A DNA stretch of 64,000 bases from Ga0077536 sp943370145 (GTDB lineage Bacteria; Pseudomonadota; Gammaproteobacteria; Ga0077536). Each line of letters begins with the position of its first letter. The stretch's first letter is position 1. The DNA is taken from positions 13,735-77,734 of the forward strand of contig CALRPY020000016.1 of the NCBI GenBank assembly GCA_943370145.1. The letters run 5' to 3'. This document shows positions 35,165-43,451 of the stretch, piece by piece. The notes below the pieces were generated by a model. It had not been told where the DNA came from and searched no databases. It saw only the letters and a program-made list of their open reading frames with translations. Position numbers and translations under genes: made by a program.

Positions 35165-36166
35165 TCAGCCCAGCAGTTCGCGCAGGGCCGCGTCGATATG
35201 GGCGTTGTCGGCCGGCGCCATGCCGAAACCCGCCCCGTGGCCCCAGCCGGAAGGGATCGGGCGCAATTCGGCGTTCGGCATCTGCGCGACCTCGGCCGCG
35301 TTGTCGGCGACCGGGAAGTACTGGTCGGTGGTGCCGGGCATCACGATTGCCCGGCCACGAATGGCGGCGAGCGCAGCCCCCAAATCGCCGCCGAAAACCG
35401 GGTTGGCGCTGATATCGCCGGCCAGCCAGGTGTCCGCCATCGCGATGAGATCGTTGGCGTCGTTCTGCAGGAAGTAGTTCTGCGTGAGCTTGAGCACGTC
35501 CTGTCGCGTGCCGAGCCCGATCGCGCGGTAGAGCTTCTCGCGCATGAAATCCTGCGAGAAGAGCCAGGCCGCGTAGACCTTGCCGAAGGCGAGCATGCCG
35601 CGGAGCGGCGGGCTGTCGTACCAGCCCTCCTTGAAATCCGGGTCGAGCATCAGCGCGCCCTTGGCGCTGTCGACGAACAGGTAGTTGTGGTCCGAGGTGC
35701 GCGCCGAGGCGCAGATCGGCGCTATCGCGTCGACCAGGTCCGGATACAGGGCCCCCCACTGGTAGGACTGCATGCCCCCCATCGAGAAACCGGCGACGAG
35801 CCTGATGCGTTTGACGCCAAGGTGCGTCGTCAGGAGCCGGTGCTGGCACACCACGTTGTCGTAGAGGCTCACGAGCGGAAAGCCACCGCGGCCGTAAGGC
35901 GCGGGCATGTTGCTTGGCGACGACGAGAGACCGTTGCCGAACATGTTGGGCACGACGACGAAATAGCGGGAGGTGTCGATCGCCCGGCCTTCACTCAGCA
36001 TGTAGGCGGTTTCCGCATGTCGCCCGCCGTAAAACGTCGGCACGACGACCACGTTGTCCCGTGCGGGCGAGAGCGTCCCGTAGGTCTTGTAGGCGAGCTT
36101 GAGATCGAGCGTGACACCGGACTGGGTCGTGTAGCCGGGAATCAGGAAGACTTCGTGGTCAATCAT
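35165..36166 (-). CDS. alpha/beta fold hydrolase, homoserine O-acetyltransferase-like
   Basis: A 333-residue hydrolase of the MetX-like branch. The nucleophile elbow is AGFSMGGMQSYQWG (Ser), the acid lies in MPGTTDQYFPV (Asp) and the histidine in SGWGHGAGFG. The N terminus LKLAYKTYGTLSP and LYDNVVCQHRLL are shared with homoserine acetyltransferases, but the Met-biosynthesis partner genes are absent and several members of this branch are hydrolases. AGGAAAG precedes ATG 36166. It starts 10 bases after the YbjQ-like gene stop. Confidence 0.85.
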   Translation of the reverse strand: MIDHEVFLIPGYTTQSGVTLDLKLAYKTYGTLSPARDNVVVVPTFYGGRHAETAYMLSEGRAIDTSRYFVVVPNMFGNGLSSSPSNMPAPYGRGGFPLVSLYDNVVCQHRLLTTHLGVKRIRLVAGFSMGGMQSYQWGALYPDLVDAIAPICASARTSDHNYLFVDSAKGALMLDPDFKEGWYDSPPLRGMLAFGKVYAAWLFSQDFMREKLYRAIGLGTRQDVLKLTQNYFLQNDANDLIAMADTWLAGDISANPVFGGDLGAALAAIRGRAIVMPGTTDQYFPVADNAAEVAQMPNAELRPIPSGWGHGAGFGMAPADNAHIDAALRELLG

Positions 36167-36176
36167 CGTGCTTTCC

Positions 36177-36545
36177 TCAGCGGTCCGCCGACGCGGCGCC
36201 CTGTCTGCGTTGTACGACGACGGCCGTGCCGCTGGCACAGACCATCAGCATTTCGTTGATCGTCTCGTAATCGAGGTCGATGCCGACGACCGCGTTCGCG
36301 CCGAGGGCCTGCGCCTGCTCCGTCATTTCCGCCAGTGCGGTCTCGCGCGCGCGCCCGAGGGCGGACTCGTAACCCCCGGCTCGGCCGCCCACGATGTCCC
36401 GCACCCGCGCAAACAGGTCGCGAAAGATGTTCGCGCCGATGATCGCCTCGCTGACGACGATGCCCTTGTAGGCCGTGATCTCGTGGCCGTCGAGGGTGGC
36501 GGTGGTCGACAGCAGGAATCCGGACCGATGGAATTCAGTGGCCAC
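36177..36545 (-). CDS. YbjQ/UPF0145 family protein
   Basis: A 122-residue heavy-metal-binding-domain-like protein. The family pattern is clear: LSTTATLDGHEITAYKGIVVSEAI, ANIFRDLFARVRDIVGGRAGGYE, LGANAVVGIDLDYETIN and the final MVCASGTAVVV. These form pentameric alpha/beta barrels of unknown function. I chose GTG 36545 (GGAG upstream); any start before the LSTTATL strand would be compatible with the family. Confidence 0.85.
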   Translation of the reverse strand: MATEFHRSGFLLSTTATLDGHEITAYKGIVVSEAIIGANIFRDLFARVRDIVGGRAGGYESALGRARETALAEMTEQAQALGANAVVGIDLDYETINEMLMVCASGTAVVVQRRQGAASADR

Positions 36546-36576
36546 GCAAGTGCTCCGCCCGGAGACAAGTCGACAT

Positions 36577-36906
36577 TCAGTGTGGCATCGAATCGGAGAA
36601 GATCGCCAGCACGAGCACACCCGCGAGTATCAGTGCGATGCCCAGCAGCGCCGGGACGTCGAGCGACTGCCGGTAGATGATCCAGGCGAACACCATCACG
36701 AGCACCTGGCCGATGCCGGACCAGATCGCATAGGCAATCCCCACCGGTATCGTGCGCAAGGTCAGGCTCAGCAGGAAAAAGGCCGCGGTATAGCCGACGA
36801 GGACAATCAGCGTGGGGCCCGGCACCCGGAAGCCGTCGGCGGCCTTCAGCGCGGTTGTCGCCGCCACTTCGCAGACGATCGCGAGCACGAGATAAAAATA
36901 ATGCAC
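36577..36906 (-). CDS. small multidrug resistance (SMR) family transporter
   Basis: A 109-residue four-helix protein. The essential membrane-embedded glutamate is in the first helix (YLVLAIVCEVAATTALK), and the third helix has GIAYAIWSGIGQVLVMVFAW, the signature of EmrE-type quaternary-cation or guanidinium exporters. It works as an antiparallel dimer exchanging protons for cations. GTG start (36906) with AAGGA upstream. Exact substrate type (EmrE or Gdx) is unclear. Confidence 0.93.
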   Translation of the reverse strand: MHYFYLVLAIVCEVAATTALKAADGFRVPGPTLIVLVGYTAAFFLLSLTLRTIPVGIAYAIWSGIGQVLVMVFAWIIYRQSLDVPALLGIALILAGVLVLAIFSDSMPH

Positions 36907-37057
36907 GGTCGTCCTTCAGGCGCGGGCAAGGTGTCATTATCGCGGGCGCCCCGGCGCCATGCCATCCCGGCGCAGCCCCGGACCCATGCAGCGCCCGGAT
37001 TGCGCTCCTCGGCGGCCGCCCGCAAGCTAGGCGCGATCCACCCGCCAACGGAGCCCC

Positions 37058-38683
37058 ATGATCGCTGCCCTGCACCACTGGCTGGACCGCAACCTGCTGT
37101 CCCTGGCGCGCGAATTGCGCTGGTCCTATCTCCCGCCCCTGATGGTCTACGTGGCGGCCGGCGTGTCCGGACTGACCGGCATCGTCGGTACGTTCTTCAT
37201 CAAGGAATACCTCGACCTGTCGGCGGCCTTTCTGGCCGCAATCGGCTTCTGGGCCGGCATTCCGTGGGCCCTGAAAATGCCGATGGGCCACCTGGTCGAC
37301 ATCATCTGGCGCTACAAGGAGGCGCTGGTCTTCGTCGGCGCGGCACTGATCGCGGCGAGCCTGCTCATCATGATCGGACTGATTGGCCATCCCGCGGAAA
37401 TGCGCGCGATCATGTCCGCCAGCCACTGGTACGTGCTGGCGGCGCTGCTCGCGCCCGTCGGCTACATGATGCAGGACACGGTCGCCGACGCGATGACGGT
37501 GGAGGCGGTACCCCGCGTCGACGAGTCGGGCCAGCCGATCGACGCCGCGACCCGGCGGCTGATGAACACCACGATGCAGACGCTGGGCCGGGTCGCCATC
37601 ATCGGCGGCGGCGTGCTGGTGTCGCTGGCGAACGTGATCCTGTTCGCCGGCGCCGAGTCCCTGCCGCAGGCGGACAAGGTCGCGATTTACCTCGACGTCT
37701 ACCGCTACGCGCTCATGGTGCCGCTGATTTCGGTCACCGGCGTCTGCCTTGCGCTCGCGCTGCGGCGACGCCGTCGCGCCGTGCTCGCCGCGCAGGGTTA
37801 TACCGGCCAGGAACTCGCGCGGGCACTCACGGGGCGACAGGAGGCGACACGTCCCAACTGGACCATCCTCGGCGGCAGCCTGGCCTTCGTTGCGATCACG
37901 CTGTCAACGGGGCTGTCGAATCTGGGCTATGCGCAGGAAATCATCTTCTTCGGTTCCCTCGGCATCATCAGCTTCCTGATGTGGCGACTGCTCGGCGAAC
38001 TGGAAGCGGACGCCCGGCGCACGCTGCTCGGCACCGCGATCGTGATCTTCGTGTTCCGCGCGCTGCCGGGTACCGGGGCTGGTTCGACCTGGTGGATGAT
38101 CGATGAACTCGGCTTCGACCAATCGTTCATCGCGCGCCTGTCGCTGATCGCAAGCGTGCTGACCCTCGTCGGCCTGTTCGCATTCCGGCGCATGATGGCG
38201 GAACGCTCCATCGCCTGGATCGTGGGCCTGCTGACCATGGCCGGCTTCCTGCTCGGCCTGCCAACGCTAGGCATGTATTACGGGCTGCACGAATGGACCG
38301 CCGCCCATACCGGCGGCCTCGTCGACGCGCGCTTCATCGCGCTGATCGACACGGCCCTGGAGTCACCGCTCGGCCAGATCTCGATGGTGCCGCTGCTGGC
38401 GTGGATCGCGAACTCCGCGCCGGCCCACCTCAAGGCCACCTACTTCGCAGTCATGGCCTCGTTCACGAACCTGGCGCTATCGGCCTCCCAGCTCGGCACG
38501 CGCTACCTCAACGAGATTTTCGTCGTGGTCCGCGAGACCCGCGATCCCGTGACACACGCAATCAGCGCGCCGGCCGATTACAGTCAGCTCGGCGAGCTGC
38601 TGATCGTCGTGCTGGCGCTGGGGCTGAGCCTGCCCTTCCTCGCGATCCTGGTGACGCGGCTCTGCGGCCTGCGCAGCGCGTGA
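37058..38683 (+). CDS. BT1-like folate/biopterin-type MFS transporter
   Basis: A 541-residue polytopic protein with about twelve helices. The segment IPWALKMPMGHLVDIIWRYK near residue 70 and the QDTVADAMTVEAVPR region are typical of the BT1 (biopterin/folate) branch of the major facilitator superfamily. CGGAG precedes ATG 37058. The substrate is not provable; pteridine or unrelated metabolites are possible. It stands alone between the minus-strand SMR and luciferase-like genes. Confidence 0.82.
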   Translation: MIAALHHWLDRNLLSLARELRWSYLPPLMVYVAAGVSGLTGIVGTFFIKEYLDLSAAFLAAIGFWAGIPWALKMPMGHLVDIIWRYKEALVFVGAALIAASLLIMIGLIGHPAEMRAIMSASHWYVLAALLAPVGYMMQDTVADAMTVEAVPRVDESGQPIDAATRRLMNTTMQTLGRVAIIGGGVLVSLANVILFAGAESLPQADKVAIYLDVYRYALMVPLISVTGVCLALALRRRRRAVLAAQGYTGQELARALTGRQEATRPNWTILGGSLAFVAITLSTGLSNLGYAQEIIFFGSLGIISFLMWRLLGELEADARRTLLGTAIVIFVFRALPGTGAGSTWWMIDELGFDQSFIARLSLIASVLTLVGLFAFRRMMAERSIAWIVGLLTMAGFLLGLPTLGMYYGLHEWTAAHTGGLVDARFIALIDTALESPLGQISMVPLLAWIANSAPAHLKATYFAVMASFTNLALSASQLGTRYLNEIFVVVRETRDPVTHAISAPADYSQLGELLIVVLALGLSLPFLAILVTRLCGLRSA

Positions 38684-38692
38684 GGCGCGCGC

Positions 38693-39871
38693 TCAGCCGC
38701 GCGTTTTCGCCGCCTGCTCGGCCGCGTGCCGCGCGGTCACGGCCTCGATCGCCAGGCGCTGCTGCTCCACGAGCTCGCCGCGCGCCGCCACCGCGCGGGC
38801 GCGCGCATCCAGCGTCGCGGCGGCCTGCCCCTGATAGTGCGGCATGACGTATTTCGCGATCAGCTCGTAGCTGCGGCGGGTCGCCTGCGTGTTGGCCCAT
38901 TCGTGGGCGAGCATCAGGTAGGCGCCGAAGCCACCGTTCGACTGCGTGACGAGGCGGTCGATCTGCGCGCGCACGTCGTCCGGCGTGCCAATGGCGCCAA
39001 GCCCAGACTCCGCGACGTAGTCGATCATCTCGCGCACGCTGTCGCCCTTGACGCTCATGTGCGGCAGCCCTGCCACGGTCTGGAAGTAGCGGAACCAGTG
39101 CTCGATGCCGTATGCGACGTCGCGATAGGCTTCCTCGCGGGTCTCCGCACAATGCACGAGCCCGACCAGCCGCCACTTCGTGCGGTCGGCCACCGTGCCG
39201 AATTCCGCCGCGCGCTGTTCCATGACATTCCAGTGCATCGCCAGCGCATCGAAGCCGGCAGACTGGGTCGCGCCCAGCGACAGGAGGCCAACGCCGTGCT
39301 TGCCCGCGAGGCGCGGCCCGGAAGGGCTCGCGACCGCCGCGACCGCGATGTCGAACAGCGGCGACGAGTACGGCCGCAGGTGCAGGTGGGCGTCGCGCAG
39401 GTCCCAGCGTTGATTGCGGAAATTGACCGGCTCGTCACCGCGCAGCAGTCGCATGATGACGTCGAAGCCCTGCTCGAGCAGGTCGCGGGTTTCCGACTGT
39501 TCGATGCCGATCATCGCGGCATCGGTCGGCAGGGATCCGGGGCCCGCGCCGAACATCACCCGTCCCCGCGTCAGGTGGTCGAGCAGCACGAGACGCTCGG
39601 CCACCCACAGCGGATTGTGATACCCGACGCTGATGACGCCGGTGCCGAGCCGGATGTGACGGGTACGCTCGGCGGCCGTCGCGATGAAGATTTCCGGTGC
39701 GGCGATGATCTCCATGCCCGCCGAGTGGTGTTCCCCGATCCAGGCTTCGTCATAGCCCAGCGCATCCAGCCACTGGATCAACTCGAGGTCGCGCTGCAGG
39801 GACAGGGTCGGATTGGTGCCCGGCGCATGAAAGGGGGCGAGAAAGATCCCGAAGCGCATGCGGTTGGTCAT
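38693..39871 (-). CDS. LLM class flavin-dependent oxidoreductase
   Basis: A 392-residue luciferase-like monooxygenase. The TIM-barrel start MRFGIFLAPFHAPGTNPTL, the EAWIGEHH motif, LGTGVISVGYHNPLWVAERLVLLD and GRVMFGAGPGSLPTD are diagnostic of the two-component flavin-dependent group including limonene and alkane monooxygenases. It would use FMNH2 supplied by a separate reductase, which is not nearby. The substrate is unknown. Its 5' side faces the orphan transcript region at 40.1 kb. Confidence 0.9.
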   Translation of the reverse strand: MTNRMRFGIFLAPFHAPGTNPTLSLQRDLELIQWLDALGYDEAWIGEHHSAGMEIIAAPEIFIATAAERTRHIRLGTGVISVGYHNPLWVAERLVLLDHLTRGRVMFGAGPGSLPTDAAMIGIEQSETRDLLEQGFDVIMRLLRGDEPVNFRNQRWDLRDAHLHLRPYSSPLFDIAVAAVASPSGPRLAGKHGVGLLSLGATQSAGFDALAMHWNVMEQRAAEFGTVADRTKWRLVGLVHCAETREEAYRDVAYGIEHWFRYFQTVAGLPHMSVKGDSVREMIDYVAESGLGAIGTPDDVRAQIDRLVTQSNGGFGAYLMLAHEWANTQATRRSYELIAKYVMPHYQGQAAATLDARARAVAARGELVEQQRLAIEAVTARHAAEQAAKTRG

Positions 39872-40026
39872 GAGTCGATGGTCTCCCTGCGGATGGATAG
39901 CGAGGCGCCGACCATAGCATCAGGCCAGGGCACCAGCCATCGACATGCAAGCCCCGTGTCTGTCGTCGGCAGACGACGAACGTCCGCTCGCGCACCGGCG
40001 CGCAGGCTCGCTGCGACCTGCCGCAA

Positions 40027-40044
40027 CGGCTCCGGGCTGAGCCG
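40027..40044. promoter_or_regulatory. inverted repeat upstream of sigma-54-like promoter
   Basis: CGGCTC (40027-40032) and GAGCCG (40039-40044) form a 6-bp inverted repeat with a 6-base spacer, centred about 110 bases before the predicted start of the 40.1 kb transcript. That is a usual distance for an enhancer-binding-protein site, but the match is not to a known consensus. Confidence 0.3.
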
Positions 40045-40118
40045 CGAACACCCTGGCGCTCGCCGAGTTGCGAACTTCCTCACAAAAGCGGATGCGATGC
40101 GGGTGCGCGGCGTGCAGG

Positions 40119-40134
40119 TGGCACTCGCGTTGCA
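40119..40134 (+). promoter_or_regulatory. sigma-54 promoter (-24/-12)
   Basis: TGGCAC (40119-40124), 5 bases, TTGCA (40130-40134): a perfect match to the RpoN consensus with correct GG/GC spacing. The C of the -12 GC pair is at 40133, so transcription should start near 40145. No plus-strand gene follows before a terminator, so it should make a noncoding RNA. Confidence 0.65.
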
Positions 40135-40144
40135 GACCGTCGGA

Positions 40145-40372
40145 CAACAGAGCGCAGCGCCAGCGGCAAGTGGAGACCCGGCTGTCCGCCGTGCTTGCGC
40201 CTGTGGCCTCGCCGGGTCGTGCAGCCCCGCGGCGGCCGACTGCTCGCGTTGAGCTGCCCCGTGTGCTCACCGCATGCTTTCTTCATGCAGGCGAGGAGTT
40301 CCTCCGCGCCGTCCGACGCGACGGGCCTCCTTCTCCTCATCGACTTGGGCGCCCCGCGGGGCGCTTTTTTTT
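40145..40372 (+). ncRNA. candidate sigma-54-dependent small RNA (about 228 nt)
   Basis: The interval from the predicted start of a perfect sigma-54 promoter to a strong intrinsic terminator on the same strand. It contains no credible coding sequence; open frames run through the terminator and have no ribosome site. A perfect 8-bp stem pairs 40175-40182 with 40211-40218. Both neighbouring genes (luciferase-like and msrA) lie on the opposite strand, so a read-through leader is excluded. The 39872-40382 gap (511 bases) otherwise shows nothing. Confidence 0.55.
40349..40372 (+). terminator. intrinsic terminator
   Basis: A 16-base GC palindrome (GCGCCCCG/CGGGGCGC, 40349-40364) is followed directly by eight T on the plus strand. 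On the minus strand there is no T-run, so it does not serve msrA. Confidence 0.88.
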
Positions 40373-40382
40373 CGCCCGCGTT

Positions 40383-41048
40383 TCAGCCCGCAACAGCGGC
40401 CGGGACCGTGGTACCGACGGGGCATCGAACGCCGGTGCCCCCCAGGCCGCAATAACCGCCCGGATTCTTGGCAAGGTACTGCTGGTGGTAGTCCTCGGCG
40501 TAGTAGAACTCGGGCGCGGGAATGATCTCCGTGGTGATGCTGCCGTGGCCGGCCGCGGTCAGCGCCGCCTGGAAAGTGGCCCCGCTGCGCTCCGCCGTGA
40601 CGCGCTGTGCGTCGTCGAACACGTAGATGCCCGAGCGATACTGGGTCCCGACGTCATTGCCCTGACGCATGCCCTGGGTGGGATCGTGGGCTTCCCAGAA
40701 CACCTGCAGCAGCCGCTCGTAACTGACGAGCGAGGCGTCGAACACGACGAGCACGACCTCGTTGTGCCCGGTCAGTCCGGTGCACACCTCCTGGTAGGTC
40801 GGATTCGGCGTGTAACCGGCGGCATAGCCGACGGCAGTGGAATGCACGCCGTCCACCATCCAGAATTTGCGTTCCGCGCCCCAGAAGCAGCCCAGTCCGA
40901 ACATGGCGCGGGCAAGCGGCGCCGCGAACTCGCCCTGCAACGGCGTCCCGAGCACGAAGTGGCGCGCCGGCACCCGCACCGGCGTCACACGCCCTGGCAA
41001 GGCTTCGTGCGGTGCCGGCATGCGTTGTTTGTGGCTGTAGCCCAGCAT
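40383..41048 (-). CDS. msrA: peptide-methionine (S)-S-oxide reductase
   Basis: A 221-residue MsrA of the longer, E. coli-like form. The catalytic cysteine is in FGLGCFWGAERKFW; VGYAAGYTPNPTYQEVCTGLTGHNEVV, FWEAHDPTQGMRQGNDVGTQYRS and the recycling cysteines in GGYCGLGGTGVRCP are intact. It reduces S-methionine sulfoxide with thioredoxin. GGAGGAG precedes ATG 41048. It diverges from the glutathione peroxidase gene, both oxidative-damage functions. Confidence 0.96.
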   Translation of the reverse strand: MLGYSHKQRMPAPHEALPGRVTPVRVPARHFVLGTPLQGEFAAPLARAMFGLGCFWGAERKFWMVDGVHSTAVGYAAGYTPNPTYQEVCTGLTGHNEVVLVVFDASLVSYERLLQVFWEAHDPTQGMRQGNDVGTQYRSGIYVFDDAQRVTAERSGATFQAALTAAGHGSITTEIIPAPEFYYAEDYHQQYLAKNPGGYCGLGGTGVRCPVGTTVPAAVAG

Positions 41049-41184
41049 GTGGTCTCCTCCTGGCGGGATAGCGTGTCGTCGTTCCACGATGGCTTCTGCA
41101 GCCGGGAAAATCAAGGCGGCGCCAGCCAGGTCATCGCGCCACGGATGACGTGCATCCGCGTGGGAAACGGGGCATTCTTTGCGC

Positions 41185-41715
41185 ATGCGAATGTTTGCCC
41201 TGCTCGTGCTGCTGACTGTCGGCAGCGCCGTACACGCCTGCCCGGCCAGCCTCGATTTCTCCCTGCGCCCGCTGCTGGGTGACAAGCCGGTGCACCTTTG
41301 CGATGAATACGCCGGAAAGGTCATTCTGGTCGTGAACACCGCGAGCAGGTGCGGCTTCACGCCGCAATACGCGGGTCTCGAGCAGCTCCAGCGCGAACTC
41401 GGTCCGCGCGGCCTGGTCGTGCTCGGCTTCCCCTCCAACGATTTCGGCGCCCAGGAGCCCGGCACCGAGGCGGAGATCGGCAAGTTCTGCCGGTCGACCT
41501 ACGGCGTGCAATTCCCGATGTTCGAAAAAACTGTCGTGAATGGCGCGGCGGCTCATCCACTCTACCGGCACCTCGCGCAAGCCAGCGGCGAGGCGCCGGG
41601 GTGGAACTTCCACAAGTACCTCATCGACCGCAACGGCCGGGTCGTCGGCAGTTACGGCAGCACGGTCGCGCCGGAATCGGACACCTTGCGCGCGGCAATC
41701 GAGGCCTTGCTGTGA
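41185..41715 (+). CDS. glutathione peroxidase family protein, exported
   Basis: A 176-residue peroxidase with a probable signal peptide (MRMFALLVLLTVGSAVHA). The peroxidatic cysteine is in NTASRCGFTPQY, with the conserved GFPSNDFGAQEPGTEAEI (Gln) and WNFHKYLIDRNG (Trp) completing the tetrad. Such Cys-type enzymes often use thioredoxin rather than glutathione. ATG 41185 or 41191 or an upstream TTG could start it; 41185 gives the best signal peptide. Its stop overlaps the lpxR start by four bases. Confidence 0.9.
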   Translation: MRMFALLVLLTVGSAVHACPASLDFSLRPLLGDKPVHLCDEYAGKVILVVNTASRCGFTPQYAGLEQLQRELGPRGLVVLGFPSNDFGAQEPGTEAEIGKFCRSTYGVQFPMFEKTVVNGAAAHPLYRHLAQASGEAPGWNFHKYLIDRNGRVVGSYGSTVAPESDTLRAAIEALL

Positions 41716-42776
41716 AGACACGGTCGGCGCGAATTCGCGGCGCGCTGCTGGCCACCGCTGCCCTCCTGTGCGTATCCGCCGAGCGCGGCGCCGCTGCCGA
41801 CGAACCGCTGCACCCGGGTGACAGTGCCACGTTCACCGTGATGTTCGAGAATGACCTGTTCGGCGACAGCGACGCGCAGTACACGAACGGCATCCAGATC
41901 GGCTGGATGTCGCCTGACCTCGAGCGTTTCGAACAGGCTCACCAGGTGCCGTCGTGGATGACCGGCCTGTCCGACCACCTGCCCTTCATCGATGTGCCCG
42001 ACAGCCAGCACAATGTCGGCGTGACGCTGGGCCAGAAGATGTTCACGCCCGAGGACACGGCGAGCCGCGGACTGGTGCGCGACGATCGCCCCTATGCGGG
42101 ATGGCTCTACGGTGGCCTGAGTTTCATCAGCAAGAGCACGACGCGCCTGGACAGCATCGAACTCCAGGCCGGCGTGATCGGTCCGGCCTCGTTCGCGGAG
42201 GACACGCAGCGACTCGTGCACGACCTGCGCGGCTTCGACGTGCCCGCGGGCTGGGACAACCAGCTCGAGAACGAACCCGGCCTCGGACTGATCTACGAAC
42301 ACCGGCGCAGGCCGTGGCGGAGCAAGAACGTGTCCGGCGCCGGTTACGACGTCATCACCCATGCGGGTGGCGCGGTCGGCAACGTATTCACCTACCTCAA
42401 CGCGGGCGGTGAGATCCGTGTCGGCTGGAACCTGCCCGCCGACTTCGGCACCCGCCTGATCAGGCCGGGCGGAGATACCAACGCGCCGGCCGCGATCAAC
42501 GACCCCCGCCTCGACAACCGGTATCGCTTCGGTGTGCACGTCTTCAGCGCCGTGACCGGCAGGCTGGTGCTGCGCGATATCTTCCTCGATGGCAACACCT
42601 TCTCGGACAGCCATGACGTCGACAAGGAATACCTCGTGGGCGACCTGCTGTTCGGCGCCAGCATGACCTTCCTGAATGCGAAGCTGTCCTACGCGCAGGT
42701 CTTCCGCAGCAAGGAGTTCGAAGGGCAGGACCGTGCGCACAACTTCGGCTCGCTGACCCTGTCGCTGACGTTTTGA
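41712..42776 (+). CDS. lpxR: outer-membrane lipid A deacylase LpxR family protein
   Basis: A 354-residue beta-barrel protein with a signal peptide (about residues 1-30). FTVMFENDLFGDSDAQYTNGIQIGW is the family hallmark with the Asn-Asp pair near the N terminus; DRPYAGWLYGGLSF and LGLIYEHRRRPW are also typical. The family removes the 3'-acyloxyacyl group of lipid A. The start is GTG 41712, coupled to the peroxidase stop (GTGA). The last strand ends in Phe, as expected for BAM substrates. Confidence 0.85.
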   Translation: MKTRSARIRGALLATAALLCVSAERGAAADEPLHPGDSATFTVMFENDLFGDSDAQYTNGIQIGWMSPDLERFEQAHQVPSWMTGLSDHLPFIDVPDSQHNVGVTLGQKMFTPEDTASRGLVRDDRPYAGWLYGGLSFISKSTTRLDSIELQAGVIGPASFAEDTQRLVHDLRGFDVPAGWDNQLENEPGLGLIYEHRRRPWRSKNVSGAGYDVITHAGGAVGNVFTYLNAGGEIRVGWNLPADFGTRLIRPGGDTNAPAAINDPRLDNRYRFGVHVFSAVTGRLVLRDIFLDGNTFSDSHDVDKEYLVGDLLFGASMTFLNAKLSYAQVFRSKEFEGQDRAHNFGSLTLSLTF

Positions 42777-42801
42777 GTGCGGGCGCGGCTGCTGCTATAA
42801 A
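42773..42801 (+). promoter_or_regulatory. sigma-70 type promoter
   Basis: TTGAGT (42773-42778), a 17-base spacer and TATAAA (42796-42801). It overlaps the end of lpxR and lies 38 bases before the small gene at 42839. Confidence 0.6.
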
Positions 42802-42838
42802 GGGACCATAGCCACCCGACAGCCGCGAGGTGAAGCGC

Positions 42839-43084
42839 ATGGACGGCACCCCTGATCGCATCGAGGTCTACTGCGACAGCCATGGCGTGTCGTACTGCTC
42901 CACACGTGAACGGCTTATCAACGCCGGCCTCGCAACCAGCGAAATGTTCCCCGGCCCCAACGAAACCTGGCGAGGTAACGGGCCCTGCCGCGATCCCGAC
43001 GAACCACTGTGGTCGGTCCAGCGAGCGAAACGGGGCCGCTTCAAGGTGATCTGGGGATTGTGCCTGGCGCGCGAAACCGACTGA
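42839..43084 (+). CDS. small hypothetical protein (81 residues)
   Basis: I do not recognise it. It starts at ATG 42839 with GAGG 8 bases upstream and its own promoter just before; an in-frame GTG at 42830 is an alternative. It has four cysteines (YC, YC, GPC, GLC) and a tryptophan-rich C-terminal half, no signal peptide and no membrane segment. The cysteines may bind metal or form disulfides; this is inference. Confidence 0.6.
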   Translation: MDGTPDRIEVYCDSHGVSYCSTRERLINAGLATSEMFPGPNETWRGNGPCRDPDEPLWSVQRAKRGRFKVIWGLCLARETD

Positions 43085-43339
43085 GCCGCCGGTCACGGCC
43101 GCGCTGGCGCGAGGGTAAGCCCGCGGACGGCTGAGGGCCGCACGGACACGGGGCCCTGCCCGACATCGAACCGGCCGGTCGCCGCGCGTCACGAACACGC
43201 AAGAAAATACCCACGCAAGCGGCCTCGCCCGGCCTCACGGCCAGTCGCGCTGCGGCGCCGCACCGTAGCGCCCGCGTCGTCACGCCGTCGCCGCGCTTCC
43301 CCAGGCTTTCACGCCGGGAACTTGCGGGGCTCCATCGCC

Positions 43340-43375
43340 GCGCACGGCGGTGCGCTTCCGCACTGCAGAGGTGCG
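43340..43375. promoter_or_regulatory. NtrC-like inverted-repeat cluster
   Basis: GCAC (43360-43363), 7 bases and GTGC (43371-43374) has the spacing of an NtrC site (TGCACC-N5-GGTGCA), extended to CGCAC/GTGCG. A further GCGCAC (43340-43345), 4 bases, GTGCGC (43350-43355) precedes it. The NtrC-like centre is about 85 bases before the predicted transcript start. The 43085-43339 stretch shows nothing. Confidence 0.45.
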
Positions 43376-43425
43376 CCAGTCCCAGGGTTGCAGTGCCAAG
43401 CCCTTGATTGGGCGATGCCAGAAGC

Positions 43426-43440
43426 TGGCACGATTGCTGC
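43426..43440 (+). promoter_or_regulatory. sigma-54 promoter (-24/-12)
   Basis: TGGCAC (43426-43431), 5 bases, CTGC (43437-43440): GG and GC elements at the invariant spacing with one mismatch in the -12 box (C for T). Predicted start is 43452. Confidence 0.6.
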
Positions 43441-43451
43441 TCCGCAATACC

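Noticed and set aside
40274..40525. Small open frame starting within the 40.1 kb unit
   Set aside because: It runs through the terminator into msrA antisense and has no ribosome site.
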